From an uncultured Burkholderiaceae bacterium (GTDB lineage: Bacteria; Pseudomonadota; Gammaproteobacteria; Burkholderiales; Burkholderiaceae), in contig CALMPB010000467.1 in NCBI GenBank assembly GCA_937871985.1, positions 53,759 through 117,758 on the forward strand: a stretch of DNA of 64,000 nt. The letters are read 5' to 3'. This document shows positions 45,363 to 55,288 of the stretch, one piece after another. The notes below the pieces were generated by a model. It searched no databases. It was given only the letters and a program-made list of their open reading frames with translations, and had not been told where the DNA came from. The position numbers were made by a program, and so were the translations under genes. The first letter of the stretch is position 1. Each line of letters starts with the position of its first letter.

Positions 45363-46139
45363 ATGGCAGCCTTCAATTCCGAGCAAGTTCTTAGTGTCCG
45401 CCACTGGAACGACACCCTGTTTTCCTTCACGACCACGCGCGACGCCGCGCTGCGTTTTCACAACGGCCACTTCGTCATGCTGGGTCTAGAGGTGGAAGGA
45501 AAGCCCCTTATGCGCGCCTACAGCATCGCCAGCGCCAACTACGAAGAAAACCTCGAGTTCCTGAGCATCAAGGTTCCCAATGGGCCGCTTACTTCGCGTT
45601 TGCAGCATCTCAAAGTGGGCGACTCCGTGCTGGTCAGCAGAAAGCCGGTGGGCACTTTGGTCGTCGACGACCTCAAACCCGGCAAGCACCTTTATCTATT
45701 CGCCACGGGCACCGGCCTGGCGCCTTTCATGAGCATCATCAAGGATCCGGACGTTTACGAGCGTTTCGAAAAAGTGGTTCTTATGCACGGCGTGCGGCAT
45801 GTCAGCGAACTGGCCTATGCCGATTACATCCAGAACGAGCTGCCCGCCAACGAGTATTTCGGCGAAATGCTCAAGGACAAGCTTATTTACTACCCCACCG
45901 TAACGCGCGAGCCGTTCCGCAACCAGGGGCGCATCACCACTGTCGTCGAAAACGGCAAACTGTTCGAAGACATCGGCCTGCCGCCCCTCAACCCTGAAAC
46001 CGACCGGGCCATGCTGTGCGGCAGCCCCGCCATGCTGACCGACATCTGCAATATGCTCGATGCTCGGGGCTTTGTGGTTTCGGCCGGCGTCGGCGAACCC
46101 GGCGACTACGTGATCGAGCGCGCGTTCGTCGAAAAATAA
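45363..46139 (+). CDS. fpr: Ferredoxin-NADP+ reductase
   Basis: 258-residue FAD-dependent reductase of the bacterial Fpr type, which moves electrons between NADPH and ferredoxin or flavodoxin. FAD-binding RAYSIASANYEE, NADP-binding FATGTGLAPFMSII, and AMLCGSPAML near the C-terminus are all family motifs; the end is VEK. The family has links to oxidative stress and iron use. It is divergent from fbpA across a long AT-rich gap. Confidence 0.94.
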   Translation: MAAFNSEQVLSVRHWNDTLFSFTTTRDAALRFHNGHFVMLGLEVEGKPLMRAYSIASANYEENLEFLSIKVPNGPLTSRLQHLKVGDSVLVSRKPVGTLVVDDLKPGKHLYLFATGTGLAPFMSIIKDPDVYERFEKVVLMHGVRHVSELAYADYIQNELPANEYFGEMLKDKLIYYPTVTREPFRNQGRITTVVENGKLFEDIGLPPLNPETDRAMLCGSPAMLTDICNMLDARGFVVSAGVGEPGDYVIERAFVEK

Positions 46140-46297
46140 ACCGTTCCCCATCGATTCGGCCCTCGCAAGGCCCGGGTTTGCTCTGGCGGAGATTCCTTCC
46201 GGACGGCGCAAATCCCGGCTTCGGGGGCTTTTAATTTTTGCTATAGATGTTTAAACTCTGATAGAAGTTATTATTTAATTATTTCAGAGAGTTATTC

Positions 46298-46684
46298 ATG
46301 GCCAAGCAGATTGTTCACACGGATGCGGCGCCCGCCGCGGTCGGCCCCTATTCGCAGGCGGTCGTTGCGAATTCGGGAAAAACGGTTTATTTGTCGGGCC
46401 AGATCGGGCTTGAGCCAGGGACGGGCGAACTGGTTTCCGAGAACTTCGAAGGGCAGGTGCGGCAATCGTTCGCGAACATGCAGGCTGTCATCGAGGCGGC
46501 CGGCGGCACCCTGGACAGCATCGTCAAGCTCACGCTGTTCCTGACCGATCTCAGCAAGTTCGCCAGCGCCAACGCCATCATGGCCGACATCATCCCCCAG
46601 CCTTATCCGGCGCGTTCCACCATCGGCGTAGCCAGCCTGCCCAAGGGCGCGCAGTTCGAAGTCGAGGCGGTCATCGTCATTTAA
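46298..46684 (+). CDS. ridA: RidA family enamine/imine deaminase
   Basis: 128-residue RidA (YjgF/YER057c/UK114) protein, which hydrolyses reactive 2-aminoacrylate and other enamines or imines made by PLP enzymes. The signature is YPARSTIGVASLPKGAQFEVEAVIVI, whose Arg is the catalytic/binding residue (near 105). The N-terminal part AAPAAVGPYSQAVVANSGKTVYLSGQIGL is also typical. A ribosome-binding site AGAGAG lies upstream. It is followed by recG 31 bases later and may be cotranscribed with it. Confidence 0.95.
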   Translation: MAKQIVHTDAAPAAVGPYSQAVVANSGKTVYLSGQIGLEPGTGELVSENFEGQVRQSFANMQAVIEAAGGTLDSIVKLTLFLTDLSKFASANAIMADIIPQPYPARSTIGVASLPKGAQFEVEAVIVI

Positions 46685-46715
46685 GTACCAATAGCCCGGC
46701 ACCCGCCACTTATCC

Positions 46716-48803
46716 ATGGCAAACACGCAGCGCAAGCGCCAGGCCGCGGACACCGCCGCGACCGGCGGCGGCTCGGCAAGCTCGTTGCTGGAACGCAAAC
46801 TGCAGCGGCTGGGCCTGACGGATCCCCAGAGCTGCATCGTGCACCTGCCCATACGCTACGAAGACGAAACCCGGATCGTGCCCATTGCCTCCCTCCGCCC
46901 CGGACAGCCGGCGCAAGTCGAGGTCGAGGTTCTGCGCAGCGAAGTTCTGTTCCGTCCGCGGCGGCAGCTGTCCGCCTTGGTGGCCGACGGCAGCGGCGAT
47001 CTGGTCTTGCGCTGGCTCAATTTTTATTCCAGCCAGGAAAAGCAATTGGCCGCCGGCAAGTGCCTGAGGGTCAGGGGCGAGGTTCGCAACGGCTTTCAAG
47101 GGCTTGAAATGGTGCATCCGAAGGTGAGTGCCGCGGGGGGGGATTTGCCCGTCGCTCTGACGCCGGTCTATCCCACCACCGACGGCCTTTCCCAGCCATC
47201 GATCAGGCGGGTCATCGACAAGGCCCTCGAAACCGCCAATCTCGACGACACCCTGGATGCCGCAATCCGCGAGCGCTACGGCCTGATTCCATTCGACGAA
47301 GCCATACGGGTGCTGCATCATCCGCCGGCCGACGTGTCGTACGACGATCTCATCGAACGCGGGCATCCCGCCTGGCGGCGCATCAAGTTCGACGAGCTCC
47401 TGGCCCAGCAGCTTTCACTGGCGCTGGCGCGAGCCGCCCGCCTCGAACAGCGGGCCGATCCTCTGGCAAAGACCGGCGGCCTGGTTCGATCCTTGCTCGA
47501 TGCCTTGCCGTTCCAGCTTACGGCGGCGCAAAAGCGCGTCACGGCCGAGATCTCGCACGACCTGAAGCGCTCATTTCCCATGCACCGCTTATTGCAGGGC
47601 GACGTGGGCAGCGGCAAGACCGTCGTGGCGGCCTTGGCAGCGGCCCAGGCGATCGCCTCCGGAGCGCAGGTTGCCATCATGGCGCCAACCGAAATCCTGG
47701 CCGAGCAGCATTTCATGAAACTGGTCGACTGGCTTGCCCCCCTGGGAGTGCGGATAGCGTGGCTGACCGGCAGTCTGAGCATCAAGAAGCGCCGCGAAGC
47801 CACGGCAAGCATCGCCAGCGGCGAAGCGCAGCTGGTCATCGGCACCCAGGCGCTCATTCAGGACAAAGTGGATTTTGCGCGGCTGGGTCTGATCGTGCTC
47901 GACGAGCAGCATCGGTTCGGCGTCGGCCAGCGGCTGCAGTTGAGCCGCAAGGGCGAGGGCTCCGTCGGCCAGGCCGAGCTGATTCCCCACCAGTTGAACA
48001 TGAGCGCGACACCCATACCGCGCACGCTGGCCATGACGTTTTTCGCCGACCTGGATGTGTCGGCCATCGACGAACTGCCGCCGGGGCGCAGCCCGGTCGT
48101 GACCAAGCTTGTCTCGGATGCGCGCAGAACCGAAGTCGTCGGCCACGTGCTCACCGAAATCCACGCAGGCAGGCAGGCTTACTGGGTGTGTCCGCTGGTC
48201 GAAGAAAGCGAGGCGCTGCAATTGCAGACGGCCGTCGACACCCACGCCTGGCTGGCCGAGGCGCTGCCCGGCTTGCGCGTCGGCCTGGTTCATGGTCGCT
48301 TGAAGCCCGATGAAAAGGCGGCCGTCATGGGCGACTTCCGGGCGGGACGGCTAGACGTGCTGGTCGCGACCACCGTCATCGAAGTCGGGGTCGATGTGCC
48401 CAACGCCACGCTGATGGTCATCGAGCACGCCGAGCGCTTCGGCCTGGCGCAATTGCATCAATTGCGCGGCAGGGTGGGGCGGGGCAGCGAACAATCGGTG
48501 TGCGTGCTGATGTACCAGGGGCCGCTTTCGCAAATTGCCCGTCAGCGCTTGCGGGCCATGTATGAAACAACCGATGGTTTTGAAATCGCCAGGCGCGACC
48601 TGGAGCTGCGCGGGCCCGGTGAATTCCTTGGCGTCCGGCAGTCGGGGGTTGCCCTGCTCAGGTTCGCGGATCTGGAAACGGATGCCTTGTTGCTGGAACA
48701 GGCCCAAACCCTGGCGGCCGAACTGCTGGGCGGCGGCTCCGATATTGCGCAACGGCATCTGGCGCGCTGGATGCGCGGCAAGCAGGACTTTCTTCGCACC
48801 TGA
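46716..48803 (+). CDS. recG: ATP-dependent DNA helicase RecG
   Basis: 695-residue helicase that remodels stalled replication forks and branched DNA. The N-terminal wedge/OB domain (about 40-200) is followed by two helicase domains. Motifs: Walker A GDVGSGKTVVAAL, motif II LIVLDEQHRFG (DEQH), motif III MSATPIPRTLAMT, motif VI QLRGRVGRGSEQS. The C-terminal wedge-like tail ends RFADLETDALLLEQAQ. The first about 20 residues are low in complexity. The length fits RecG (about 690). Confidence 0.97.
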   Translation: MANTQRKRQAADTAATGGGSASSLLERKLQRLGLTDPQSCIVHLPIRYEDETRIVPIASLRPGQPAQVEVEVLRSEVLFRPRRQLSALVADGSGDLVLRWLNFYSSQEKQLAAGKCLRVRGEVRNGFQGLEMVHPKVSAAGGDLPVALTPVYPTTDGLSQPSIRRVIDKALETANLDDTLDAAIRERYGLIPFDEAIRVLHHPPADVSYDDLIERGHPAWRRIKFDELLAQQLSLALARAARLEQRADPLAKTGGLVRSLLDALPFQLTAAQKRVTAEISHDLKRSFPMHRLLQGDVGSGKTVVAALAAAQAIASGAQVAIMAPTEILAEQHFMKLVDWLAPLGVRIAWLTGSLSIKKRREATASIASGEAQLVIGTQALIQDKVDFARLGLIVLDEQHRFGVGQRLQLSRKGEGSVGQAELIPHQLNMSATPIPRTLAMTFFADLDVSAIDELPPGRSPVVTKLVSDARRTEVVGHVLTEIHAGRQAYWVCPLVEESEALQLQTAVDTHAWLAEALPGLRVGLVHGRLKPDEKAAVMGDFRAGRLDVLVATTVIEVGVDVPNATLMVIEHAERFGLAQLHQLRGRVGRGSEQSVCVLMYQGPLSQIARQRLRAMYETTDGFEIARRDLELRGPGEFLGVRQSGVALLRFADLETDALLLEQAQTLAAELLGGGSDIAQRHLARWMRGKQDFLRT

Positions 48804-48882
48804 CCGGTTTGCCCGCGCCTCCCGGCCTGCAAGGCGGGGAAACGCAGACAAGCGTTCATTGTATTTTTATGACTGGAATAGC

Positions 48883-49839
48883 ATGACCCTGACCGAGCTT
48901 AAATACATCGTGGCTGTAGCCCGTGAACGCCACTTCGGGCGCGCCGCCGACGCTTGCTTCGTGAGCCAGCCAACCTTGTCGGTCGCCATCCGCAAGCTCG
49001 AGGACGAGCTGGGCGTGGTCCTGTTCGAGCGCGGAGGCGCCGAAGTGGGCGTGACCCCCATCGGCCTGCGGGTCGTCGACCAGGCGCAGCGGGTGCTCGA
49101 AGAAGCCACCAACCTCAAGGAAATCGCCCGCCAGGGGCACGATCCGCTGGCCGGACCGTTGCGCGTGGGGGTCATCTATACCATCGGGCCTTACCTTCTG
49201 CCCAGGCTGGTGCCGGCGCAAATCGAAATCACTCCCCAGATGCCGTTGATCCTGCAGGAAAACTACACGACACGCTTGCTGGAGCTGTTGCGCCAGGGGG
49301 AAATCGATTGCGCCATCGTCGCCTTGCCGATTCCCGATTCGGGGCTGATGGTTCAGCCCCTGTACGACGAACCTTTCGTGGTCGCCGTGCCCAAGAGCCA
49401 TCCGTGGGCCAAGCTCAAGGAAATCCGTTCTTCCGACCTGAAGAACGAAACCATGCTGCTGCTGGGCACGGGACATTGCTTTCGCGACCAGGTGCTGGAG
49501 GTCTGCCCCGAGCTGTCGCGCTTCTCGGCCTCGAGCGAGGGCATACAGCGCACCTTCGAGGGCTCTTCGCTTGAAACCATCCGGCACATGGTGGCGGCAG
49601 GCATAGGCATTACCGTACTGCCGGCCAGTTCGCTTTCCGTGCATAACGCGCAAAGCGATCTGCTGGCTTATGTTCCGTTCGTCAAGCCGATTCCCGACCG
49701 GCGTGTCGTGCTGGCATGGCGTAAAAGCTATCCGCGTCCCACCGCCATCGAAGCGCTGATTTCCGCGATTCGCCAAAGCCGGCTGCCGGGTGTGGAATAT
49801 ATCGGCGGCGAACACGCGAAGCATCCGCAACCGGTTTGA
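48883..49839 (+). CDS. oxyR: Hydrogen peroxide regulator OxyR
   Basis: 318-residue LysR-type regulator. The winged helix-turn-helix (about 1-60) reads MTLTELKYIVAVARERHFGRAADACFVSQ. The redox cysteines are seen in LGTGHCFRDQVLEVCPELSR, matching Cys199 and Cys208 of E. coli OxyR. When peroxide joins them, OxyR activates antioxidant genes. It lies 141 bp upstream of dps on the same strand, a likely target. The ATG at 48883 begins the conserved part. The C-terminal 15 residues are not conserved. Confidence 0.94.
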   Translation: MTLTELKYIVAVARERHFGRAADACFVSQPTLSVAIRKLEDELGVVLFERGGAEVGVTPIGLRVVDQAQRVLEEATNLKEIARQGHDPLAGPLRVGVIYTIGPYLLPRLVPAQIEITPQMPLILQENYTTRLLELLRQGEIDCAIVALPIPDSGLMVQPLYDEPFVVAVPKSHPWAKLKEIRSSDLKNETMLLLGTGHCFRDQVLEVCPELSRFSASSEGIQRTFEGSSLETIRHMVAAGIGITVLPASSLSVHNAQSDLLAYVPFVKPIPDRRVVLAWRKSYPRPTAIEALISAIRQSRLPGVEYIGGEHAKHPQPV

Positions 49840-49980
49840 CGCAAGCCTGCAAGCATGTACCGGCGGGGCCCTCGCGCGCAGCGCGGATCGGGCTTGGCCG
49901 GGCTGCGCCCATGGTATGCTAGTTACGGTCTTCTCCGACTCGTCCACCCTCCTTTTTCGTTCATATCAGCAGGAGCAAAC

Positions 49981-50481
49981 ATGGCTAAGGCATCCGTAAA
50001 AACAGGCAAGGGCATCATGATCGATATCGGCATTTCCGAAAAAGATCGCGCGGCGATAGCGACCGAATTATCGAAGATGCTGGCTGATTCCTATACCCTG
50101 TATCTCACCACCCACAACTTCCACTGGAACGTCACCGGGCCGCTGTTCAGCACCTTGCATCAAATGTTCATGACGCAATACACCGAGGAATGGCAGGCTC
50201 TGGATGCCATTGCCGAGCGCATACGCGCCCTGGGCCATTACGCGCCGGGCACCTACAGCGAATATGCCAGGCTGGCCTCCATCAAGGAACCCGCGTCGGT
50301 GCCCGATGCCGAAGAAATGATCCGCATCCTGGTCAAAAACAACGAGGCCGTCGCCAAGACCGCCCGCGCGGCGCTTAAAAAAGCGGATGCGGCCGACGAC
50401 CAGCCTACGGTCGATCTGCTTACCGCGCGCCTGGACATCCACGAAAAGAACGCCTGGATGCTGCGCAGCCTGTTGCAATAG
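49981..50481 (+). CDS. dps: Dps, DNA-protecting ferritin-like protein
   Basis: 166-residue Dps dodecamer subunit that stores iron as ferric core and protects DNA from peroxide. Ferroxidase ligands are in [22 protein letters not shown] and [22 protein letters not shown]. The N-terminal Lys-rich segment ([11 protein letters not shown]) could bind DNA. The start has AGGAG upstream. OxyR directly upstream suggests oxidative control. The following livK-like gene starts only 9 bases later. Confidence 0.94.
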   Translation: MAKASVKTGKGIMIDIGISEKDRAAIATELSKMLADSYTLYLTTHNFHWNVTGPLFSTLHQMFMTQYTEEWQALDAIAERIRALGHYAPGTYSEYARLASIKEPASVPDAEEMIRILVKNNEAVAKTARAALKKADAADDQPTVDLLTARLDIHEKNAWMLRSLLQ

Positions 50482-50490
50482 GCGGGTCCT

Positions 50491-51606
50491 GTGCTCAGGG
50501 TTTTCGGCCGGATTCCGGCACTGGTGGCAGGCTGCCTGCTGGCGGCTGGCGCCACGGCCGCCGAGCCTTTGAAGATTGCCGTGGCCGGCCCCCTGACCGG
50601 GCCGGTTACGCAATACGGCACCATGGTTCGGCAGGGCGTCGCCACCGCCATCGAGCAAATCAACCAGGCCGGCGGAGTGCTGGGCCGCCAGCTCGAAGAG
50701 GTCGATTACGACGACAGTTGTGAATCCAAGCAGGGCCCCGTGGTTGCCAACCGCATCGTCAATGACGGCGTCGGGTACGTGGTGGGGCATGTTTGCTCGG
50801 GGCCGGCCATCGCCGCGGCCAGCATCTACAACACCGAAGGCGTCGTCATGATCACGCCGTCGGCAACGGCGCCGGCCGTTACGCAGGACAAACACTACGA
50901 TTTCATCTTTCGCACCATAGGGCGCGACGATCAGCAGGGCCCGGCCGCCGCCGAGTTCATCGCCACGGCCGTCAAGCCGAAGAAAGTCGCCATCCTGCAC
51001 GACAAGCAATCCTACGGATTCGGCATAGCCAGCGCCGTGCGCAAGGGTCTGGAAGAAGCCGGCGTGCCCGTCGTGCTGTTCGAGGGCATCAATGCCGGGG
51101 ACAGCGACTACTCGGCCATCATCACCCGCATCAAAAGCGCTCAGGCCGATTTCGTGTATTTCGGCGGCTACCACCCGGAAATGGGCCTGCTGTTGCGCCA
51201 GGGCGCCGAGCAGGGCGTCAAGGCCCAGTTCATGGGCCCCGAAGGCGTGGGCAATCCCGACATCAATGCCATCGCCGGGCCTGCCGTCGAAGGCATGCTG
51301 CTGACCTTGCCCGTCGACCCGTCCGCCGATCCCGCCAACACCGCCATCGTCAAGGCGTTCCGCGACAAAAACCGCGATCCGGGCGGCGCCTTCCAGTTGC
51401 CGGCCTATGCCGCGGTGCAGGTCATCGTCGACAGCATCAAGGCCGTCGGCCAGGACGACCCCGCCAAGGTCGCCGCCTGGCTGCACGCGCATTCGTTCAG
51501 CACCCCGCTGGGCGAGATATCCTGGGACAAGCAGGGCGATCTCAAACACTTTCGGTTCAACGTCTATCGCTGGCACAGCGACGGCACGAAAACACCCTAT
51601 AAGTAG
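50491..51606 (+). CDS. livK: Branched-chain amino-acid ABC substrate-binding protein
   Basis: 371-residue periplasmic protein of the LivJ/LivK family. A signal peptide (about 1-24, ending TAAA) is followed by a type I binding-protein fold starting LKIAVAGPLTGPVTQYGT. Two-lobe family segments ICSGP-like (VCSGPAIAAASIYNTEGVV) and FIFRTIGRDDQQGPAAAEF fit. The GTG at 50491 is used, with GGCGGG upstream. Its ABC partners livH-livM-livG-livF begin about 1.5 kb later, after proC and yhhQ. Ligand is probably Leu/Ile/Val; a peptide or other amino acid is possible. Confidence 0.9.
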   Translation: MLRVFGRIPALVAGCLLAAGATAAEPLKIAVAGPLTGPVTQYGTMVRQGVATAIEQINQAGGVLGRQLEEVDYDDSCESKQGPVVANRIVNDGVGYVVGHVCSGPAIAAASIYNTEGVVMITPSATAPAVTQDKHYDFIFRTIGRDDQQGPAAAEFIATAVKPKKVAILHDKQSYGFGIASAVRKGLEEAGVPVVLFEGINAGDSDYSAIITRIKSAQADFVYFGGYHPEMGLLLRQGAEQGVKAQFMGPEGVGNPDINAIAGPAVEGMLLTLPVDPSADPANTAIVKAFRDKNRDPGGAFQLPAYAAVQVIVDSIKAVGQDDPAKVAAWLHAHSFSTPLGEISWDKQGDLKHFRFNVYRWHSDGTKTPYK

Positions 51607-51699
51607 CATTCCACCCAACGGAAACCGGGCTGCCGGGGAGGGGCCGCCGCAACCTCGGCGGCTGTGGCCGGCAATAAAAAACCGTACAATATTGCTCCT

Positions 51700-52533
51700 A
51701 TGAACCACGAACTCAATCTTGCCTTCATCGGCGGTGGCAATATGGCCGGCGCCCTGGCTTCCGGCCTTATCGGCAAACGCTGCGGCGCTTCCGACGTGCA
51801 CGTTGTCGACATCAACGAATCCACCCTGGAGCAATGGCGCGAAAAGGGCACGAGCGTAGCCCTGCGGCCCGATGCCGCGCTGTCCGGTCGCCGCGTCTGG
51901 GTGTTCGCGGTCAAGCCGCAGGTCATGCGCGAAACCGTGGCCAGTTGCAAGCCCTTCCTGCAGCCCGACACGCTGATCGTCAGCATCGCCGCCGGCATTT
52001 CCAGCCAGACCATTTCGGAATGGCTGGGCGAACCCGGCCGGCCATGGACCCGCCTGGTACGCTGCATGCCCAATACGCCCGCCCTGATCGGCGCCGGCGC
52101 AACCGGCATGCTGGCCCTGCCGGGCGTCTCCGACGACGACAAAGCCGTTGCGCAACAACTGTTTCGCTCGGTGGGCGAGGTAACCTGGGTCGACAGCGAC
52201 GAATCGCTCGACGCGGTAACCGCCTTGTCGGGCAGCGGCCCGGCCTATGTCTTTCTGTTCATCGAGGCCCTTATCGAAGGCGGCCAAAAGCTGGGATTAT
52301 CAGCCGAACAGGCCCGCCTGCTTGCGCTGGGAACGCTCAACGGCGCCACCCAGCTCGCGGCGCTGTCGCCCGAATCCCCGGCCACGCTGCGTGATCGCGT
52401 GACCTCCAAAGGGGGCACCACGGCCGCCGCCCTCGATGTGTTCAAGCAGCAAAATTTCACCGCCATCGTGCAGCAGGCCATGCAGGCTGCCTACGACCGC
52501 GCCGCCGATCTTTCCCGCGAGTTCGCTCAATGA
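51700..52533 (+). CDS. proC: Pyrroline-5-carboxylate reductase
   Basis: 277-residue NAD(P)H-dependent enzyme of the last step of proline synthesis. The Rossmann motif is FIGGGNMAGALASGLIGK and the signature SGSGPAYVFLFIEALIEGG lies near residue 185, with C-terminal RDRVTSKGGTTAAAL. The ATG at 51700 starts the conserved region. It overlaps yhhQ by ATGA. Its position inside the branched-chain amino-acid transport cluster is unusual and may mean shared transcription. Confidence 0.96.
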   Translation: MNHELNLAFIGGGNMAGALASGLIGKRCGASDVHVVDINESTLEQWREKGTSVALRPDAALSGRRVWVFAVKPQVMRETVASCKPFLQPDTLIVSIAAGISSQTISEWLGEPGRPWTRLVRCMPNTPALIGAGATGMLALPGVSDDDKAVAQQLFRSVGEVTWVDSDESLDAVTALSGSGPAYVFLFIEALIEGGQKLGLSAEQARLLALGTLNGATQLAALSPESPATLRDRVTSKGGTTAAALDVFKQQNFTAIVQQAMQAAYDRAADLSREFAQ

Positions 52534-53123
52534 CTTCTTCCTCCAGAACCTTTCTGCCCATGACCGGCATGCAGTTTCTCGCCGCGGTCGGCGCCATGTG
52601 CGCCGTGGTGGTCGGATCCAATATTCTCGTCCAGTTTCCCATCAACCAATGGCTGACCTGGGGCGCCATTTCCTACCCCATCGCCTTTCTGGTGTCCGAC
52701 CTGCTGAACCGCCGCTTCGGCCCGTCCGCGGCGCGGCGCGTCGTCGTTGTCGGCTTCATCGCTGCCGTCGTTTTTTCCGTCTGGGCGGCCACGCCGCGCA
52801 TCGCCCTGGCTTCGGGCATGGCGTTCCTGTTCGCGCAACTGCTGGACATCACTGTCTTCAATCGTCTTCGCGAACAACGCTGGTGGCGCGCGCCGCTGCT
52901 GGCCGGCGTAGCCGGCGCCACGCTCGATACATGCATCTTCTTCAGCGTGGCATTTGCGGGCACGGGCATTGATTGGGTGTCGCTGCTGACCGGCGACCTG
53001 GCCGTCAAGCTGGTGGTCAATGCCACCATGCTGGTTCCTTTCAGGGTGCTCATGTGGAACCTGGGCCGGCCCGCCTTGCTTGGCTCCGGCATGGCGGACA
53101 ATCTGCACCAGAGCACTCAATAG
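52530..53123 (+). CDS. yhhQ: YhhQ/VUT-family queuosine precursor transporter
   Basis: 197-residue inner-membrane protein with about six helices. The VUT/YhhQ family members import 7-cyano-7-deazaguanine or related queuosine precursors. Segments ISYPIAFLVSDLLNRRFGP and ITVFNRLREQRWWRAPLL and DTCIFFSVAF agree with the family. The start overlaps proC by ATGA. The link to proline or amino-acid transport is not obvious, and the family function is inferred from E. coli YhhQ. Confidence 0.88.
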   Translation: MTSSSRTFLPMTGMQFLAAVGAMCAVVVGSNILVQFPINQWLTWGAISYPIAFLVSDLLNRRFGPSAARRVVVVGFIAAVVFSVWAATPRIALASGMAFLFAQLLDITVFNRLREQRWWRAPLLAGVAGATLDTCIFFSVAFAGTGIDWVSLLTGDLAVKLVVNATMLVPFRVLMWNLGRPALLGSGMADNLHQSTQ

Positions 53124-53147
53124 CCGCCCGGCGGGCGTTTTTGTGCG

Positions 53148-54074
53148 GTGGAACTGCTTCCCCAGTTTACTCAGCAAGTTTTCAACGGCCTCTCCCTGGG
53201 GGCCATCTACGCCTTGATCGCCATCGGCTACACCATGGTGTACGGCATCATCGGCATGATCAATTTCGCCCACGGCGAAATCTACATGATAGGCGCCTAC
53301 TCCGGCCTGGTGGCCTTGTCCGCCATAGGCCTGAACAGCGGCCTGCCGCTGGCGCTGACCATCCTGGCCATGCTGCTGGTGGCTGGCATAGTGACTGCCT
53401 CTTATGGCTACGCCATTGAAAAAATCGCCTATGCACCGGTGCGGGGAGGGCACAGGCTGGCGCCGCTGATAACCGCCATAGGAATGTCCATATTCCTGCA
53501 AAACTGGGTGGCGCTGGGGCAAGGCGCGCGCGACATCGCCGTTCCCGCGCTGCTGCCCGGCTCGCTGCAGTTCACGCTGGCTGACAGCTCGTTCTTGGTC
53601 ACCTTCTCGTACTCGAGGCTTCTGATCATCGCCGTCACGATCATCGTCATGATCGCCCTGTCGTTGTACATAGGCCGTTCCCGCCTGGGCAGGGCTTCGC
53701 GCGCCTGCTCGCAGGATCTGCAGATGGCCAGCCTGCTGGGCATCGACACGGGGCGCGTCATATCGTTCACATTCATGCTCGGCGCCGTACTGGCCGCCGC
53801 GGGCGGCGTGCTCATTGCACTTTCCATCGGCAAGCTCAATCCCTTCATCGGATTCACGGTCGGCCTCAAGGCCTTCACCGCCGCGGTGCTGGGCGGCATA
53901 GGCAGCATTCCGGGCGCCATGCTGGGCGGCGTTCTGCTGGGCCTGGCCGAAACCCTGGCCGCCGCGTATTTGTCTTCCGAATACAAGGACATTGTCGCGT
54001 TTGCGCTGTTGATCCTGGTGCTGCTGTTCCGCCCCACGGGGCTGCTGGGCAGGCCGGAAGTGGAGAAGGTATGA
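53148..54074 (+). CDS. livH: Branched-chain amino-acid ABC permease LivH
   Basis: 308-residue inner-membrane permease with about eight helices. The EAA-like loop is [18 protein letters not shown] (near residue 185), and the start [41 protein letters not shown] is the LivH signature; GTG at 53148 is chosen because it opens this region. The stop overlaps livM by ATGA. It works with LivM and the two ATPases in the inner membrane. Confidence 0.95.
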   Translation: MELLPQFTQQVFNGLSLGAIYALIAIGYTMVYGIIGMINFAHGEIYMIGAYSGLVALSAIGLNSGLPLALTILAMLLVAGIVTASYGYAIEKIAYAPVRGGHRLAPLITAIGMSIFLQNWVALGQGARDIAVPALLPGSLQFTLADSSFLVTFSYSRLLIIAVTIIVMIALSLYIGRSRLGRASRACSQDLQMASLLGIDTGRVISFTFMLGAVLAAAGGVLIALSIGKLNPFIGFTVGLKAFTAAVLGGIGSIPGAMLGGVLLGLAETLAAAYLSSEYKDIVAFALLILVLLFRPTGLLGRPEVEKV

Positions 54075-55288
54075 AGAACGCCATGATCGCGGCGCTTCTG
54101 GCCGGCATCATCATCGCGCCCATCCATGGATTGCACATCGTGCGCTCCGCCGGCCGGCTTCAGTTGAACGCCGACTGGCCCATGGTGCTGGGCGGCATGG
54201 GCGCCGTGTTTCTGTTCCAGCTCTTGCGGCCCGCGCTGGCGTCCTGGCTTGCCCGCCACAGGCCGGCGCAATCCGTCTGGCCGGCACTGCCGCAAGGCGC
54301 ACGCAAGCCGTTGCCATGGGTTTTGCTGCTGGCTGCCGTCGCCTTGCCGTTTGTCGCGGATCGGGCGCAAATCGATGTCGCCACGCTGGCGCTGATCTAC
54401 ATCGTGCTGGGCCTGGGCCTGAACATCGTGGTGGGCTTTGCGGGCTTGCTGGACCTGGGTTACGTGGGTTTTTACGCCGTCGGCGCCTATTCGTATGCCT
54501 TGCTGTACCACTGGGCGGGCTGGGGCTTCTGGCAGGCTTTGCCGGTAGCGGGCCTGGCCGCCGCCTTGTTCGGCTTCCTGCTGGGCTTTCCCGTTTTGCG
54601 CCTGCGGGGCGATTACCTCGCCATCGTCACCCTGGGTTTTGGCGAGATCATCCGCATGGTGCTCACCAATATGCAATCCATCACCAACGGCCCGGACGGC
54701 ATATCGGGAATTCCCAAACCCACCGTGTTCGGCCACCCCATGACGCGCCGCGCCCTGGGCGGCCATGAAACCTTCCATCAATGGCTCGGCTGGGACTTCA
54801 ACACGCAGCACGTCATGGTCTACATGTATTTGCTGGCCCTGGTATTTGCGCTTTGCACGCTTTTCGTGACGACGCGCCTGGTTCGCATGCCCATAGGCCG
54901 TGCCTGGGAAGCATTACGGGAAGATGAAATCGCCTGCCGCTCGCTGGGGCTGAACCCCGTGCGCATCAAACTGTCGGCCTTTACGCTGGGCGCCCTGTTC
55001 GCCGGAGTCGGAGGCGCGCTGTTCGCAGCAAAGCAGGGTCTGGTCAGCCCCGAATCCTTTACTTTTACCGAATCGGCCCTGGTGCTGGCCATCGTCGTGC
55101 TGGGAGGGATGGGCTCGCAGGCCGGCGTCATACTGGCCGCCATCCTGCTCACCGTCATACCGGAATTGGCCCGCGAGCTGGTCGAATACCGCATGCTGAT
55201 TTTCGGCCTGGTCATGGTGTTGATGATGATGTGGCGCCCGCAGGGTCTGCTGCCGGCAAAGCGGCCTGGATCGGCGTCGGGGCCATGA
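54071..55288 (+). CDS. livM: Branched-chain amino-acid ABC permease LivM
   Basis: 405-residue inner-membrane permease with about ten helices. Signature segments are [24 protein letters not shown] and the EAA-like loop [20 protein letters not shown], followed by [15 protein letters not shown]. An N-terminal extension (about 1-100) is common in LivM of the group. It is coupled to livH and livG by ATGA overlaps on both sides. Confidence 0.95.
   Translation: MKNAMIAALLAGIIIAPIHGLHIVRSAGRLQLNADWPMVLGGMGAVFLFQLLRPALASWLARHRPAQSVWPALPQGARKPLPWVLLLAAVALPFVADRAQIDVATLALIYIVLGLGLNIVVGFAGLLDLGYVGFYAVGAYSYALLYHWAGWGFWQALPVAGLAAALFGFLLGFPVLRLRGDYLAIVTLGFGEIIRMVLTNMQSITNGPDGISGIPKPTVFGHPMTRRALGGHETFHQWLGWDFNTQHVMVYMYLLALVFALCTLFVTTRLVRMPIGRAWEALREDEIACRSLGLNPVRIKLSAFTLGALFAGVGGALFAAKQGLVSPESFTFTESALVLAIVVLGGMGSQAGVILAAILLTVIPELARELVEYRMLIFGLVMVLMMMWRPQGLLPAKRPGSASGP

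Noticed and set aside
49894..49920. Possible sigma-70 promoter of dps (TTGGCC, TATGCT)
   Set aside because: The spacer is only 15 bases and the -35 match is poor, so I do not list it as a feature.
50068..52287. 739-codon antisense frame across dps, livK and proC
   Set aside because: It crosses several real genes on the other strand and has no domain pattern.
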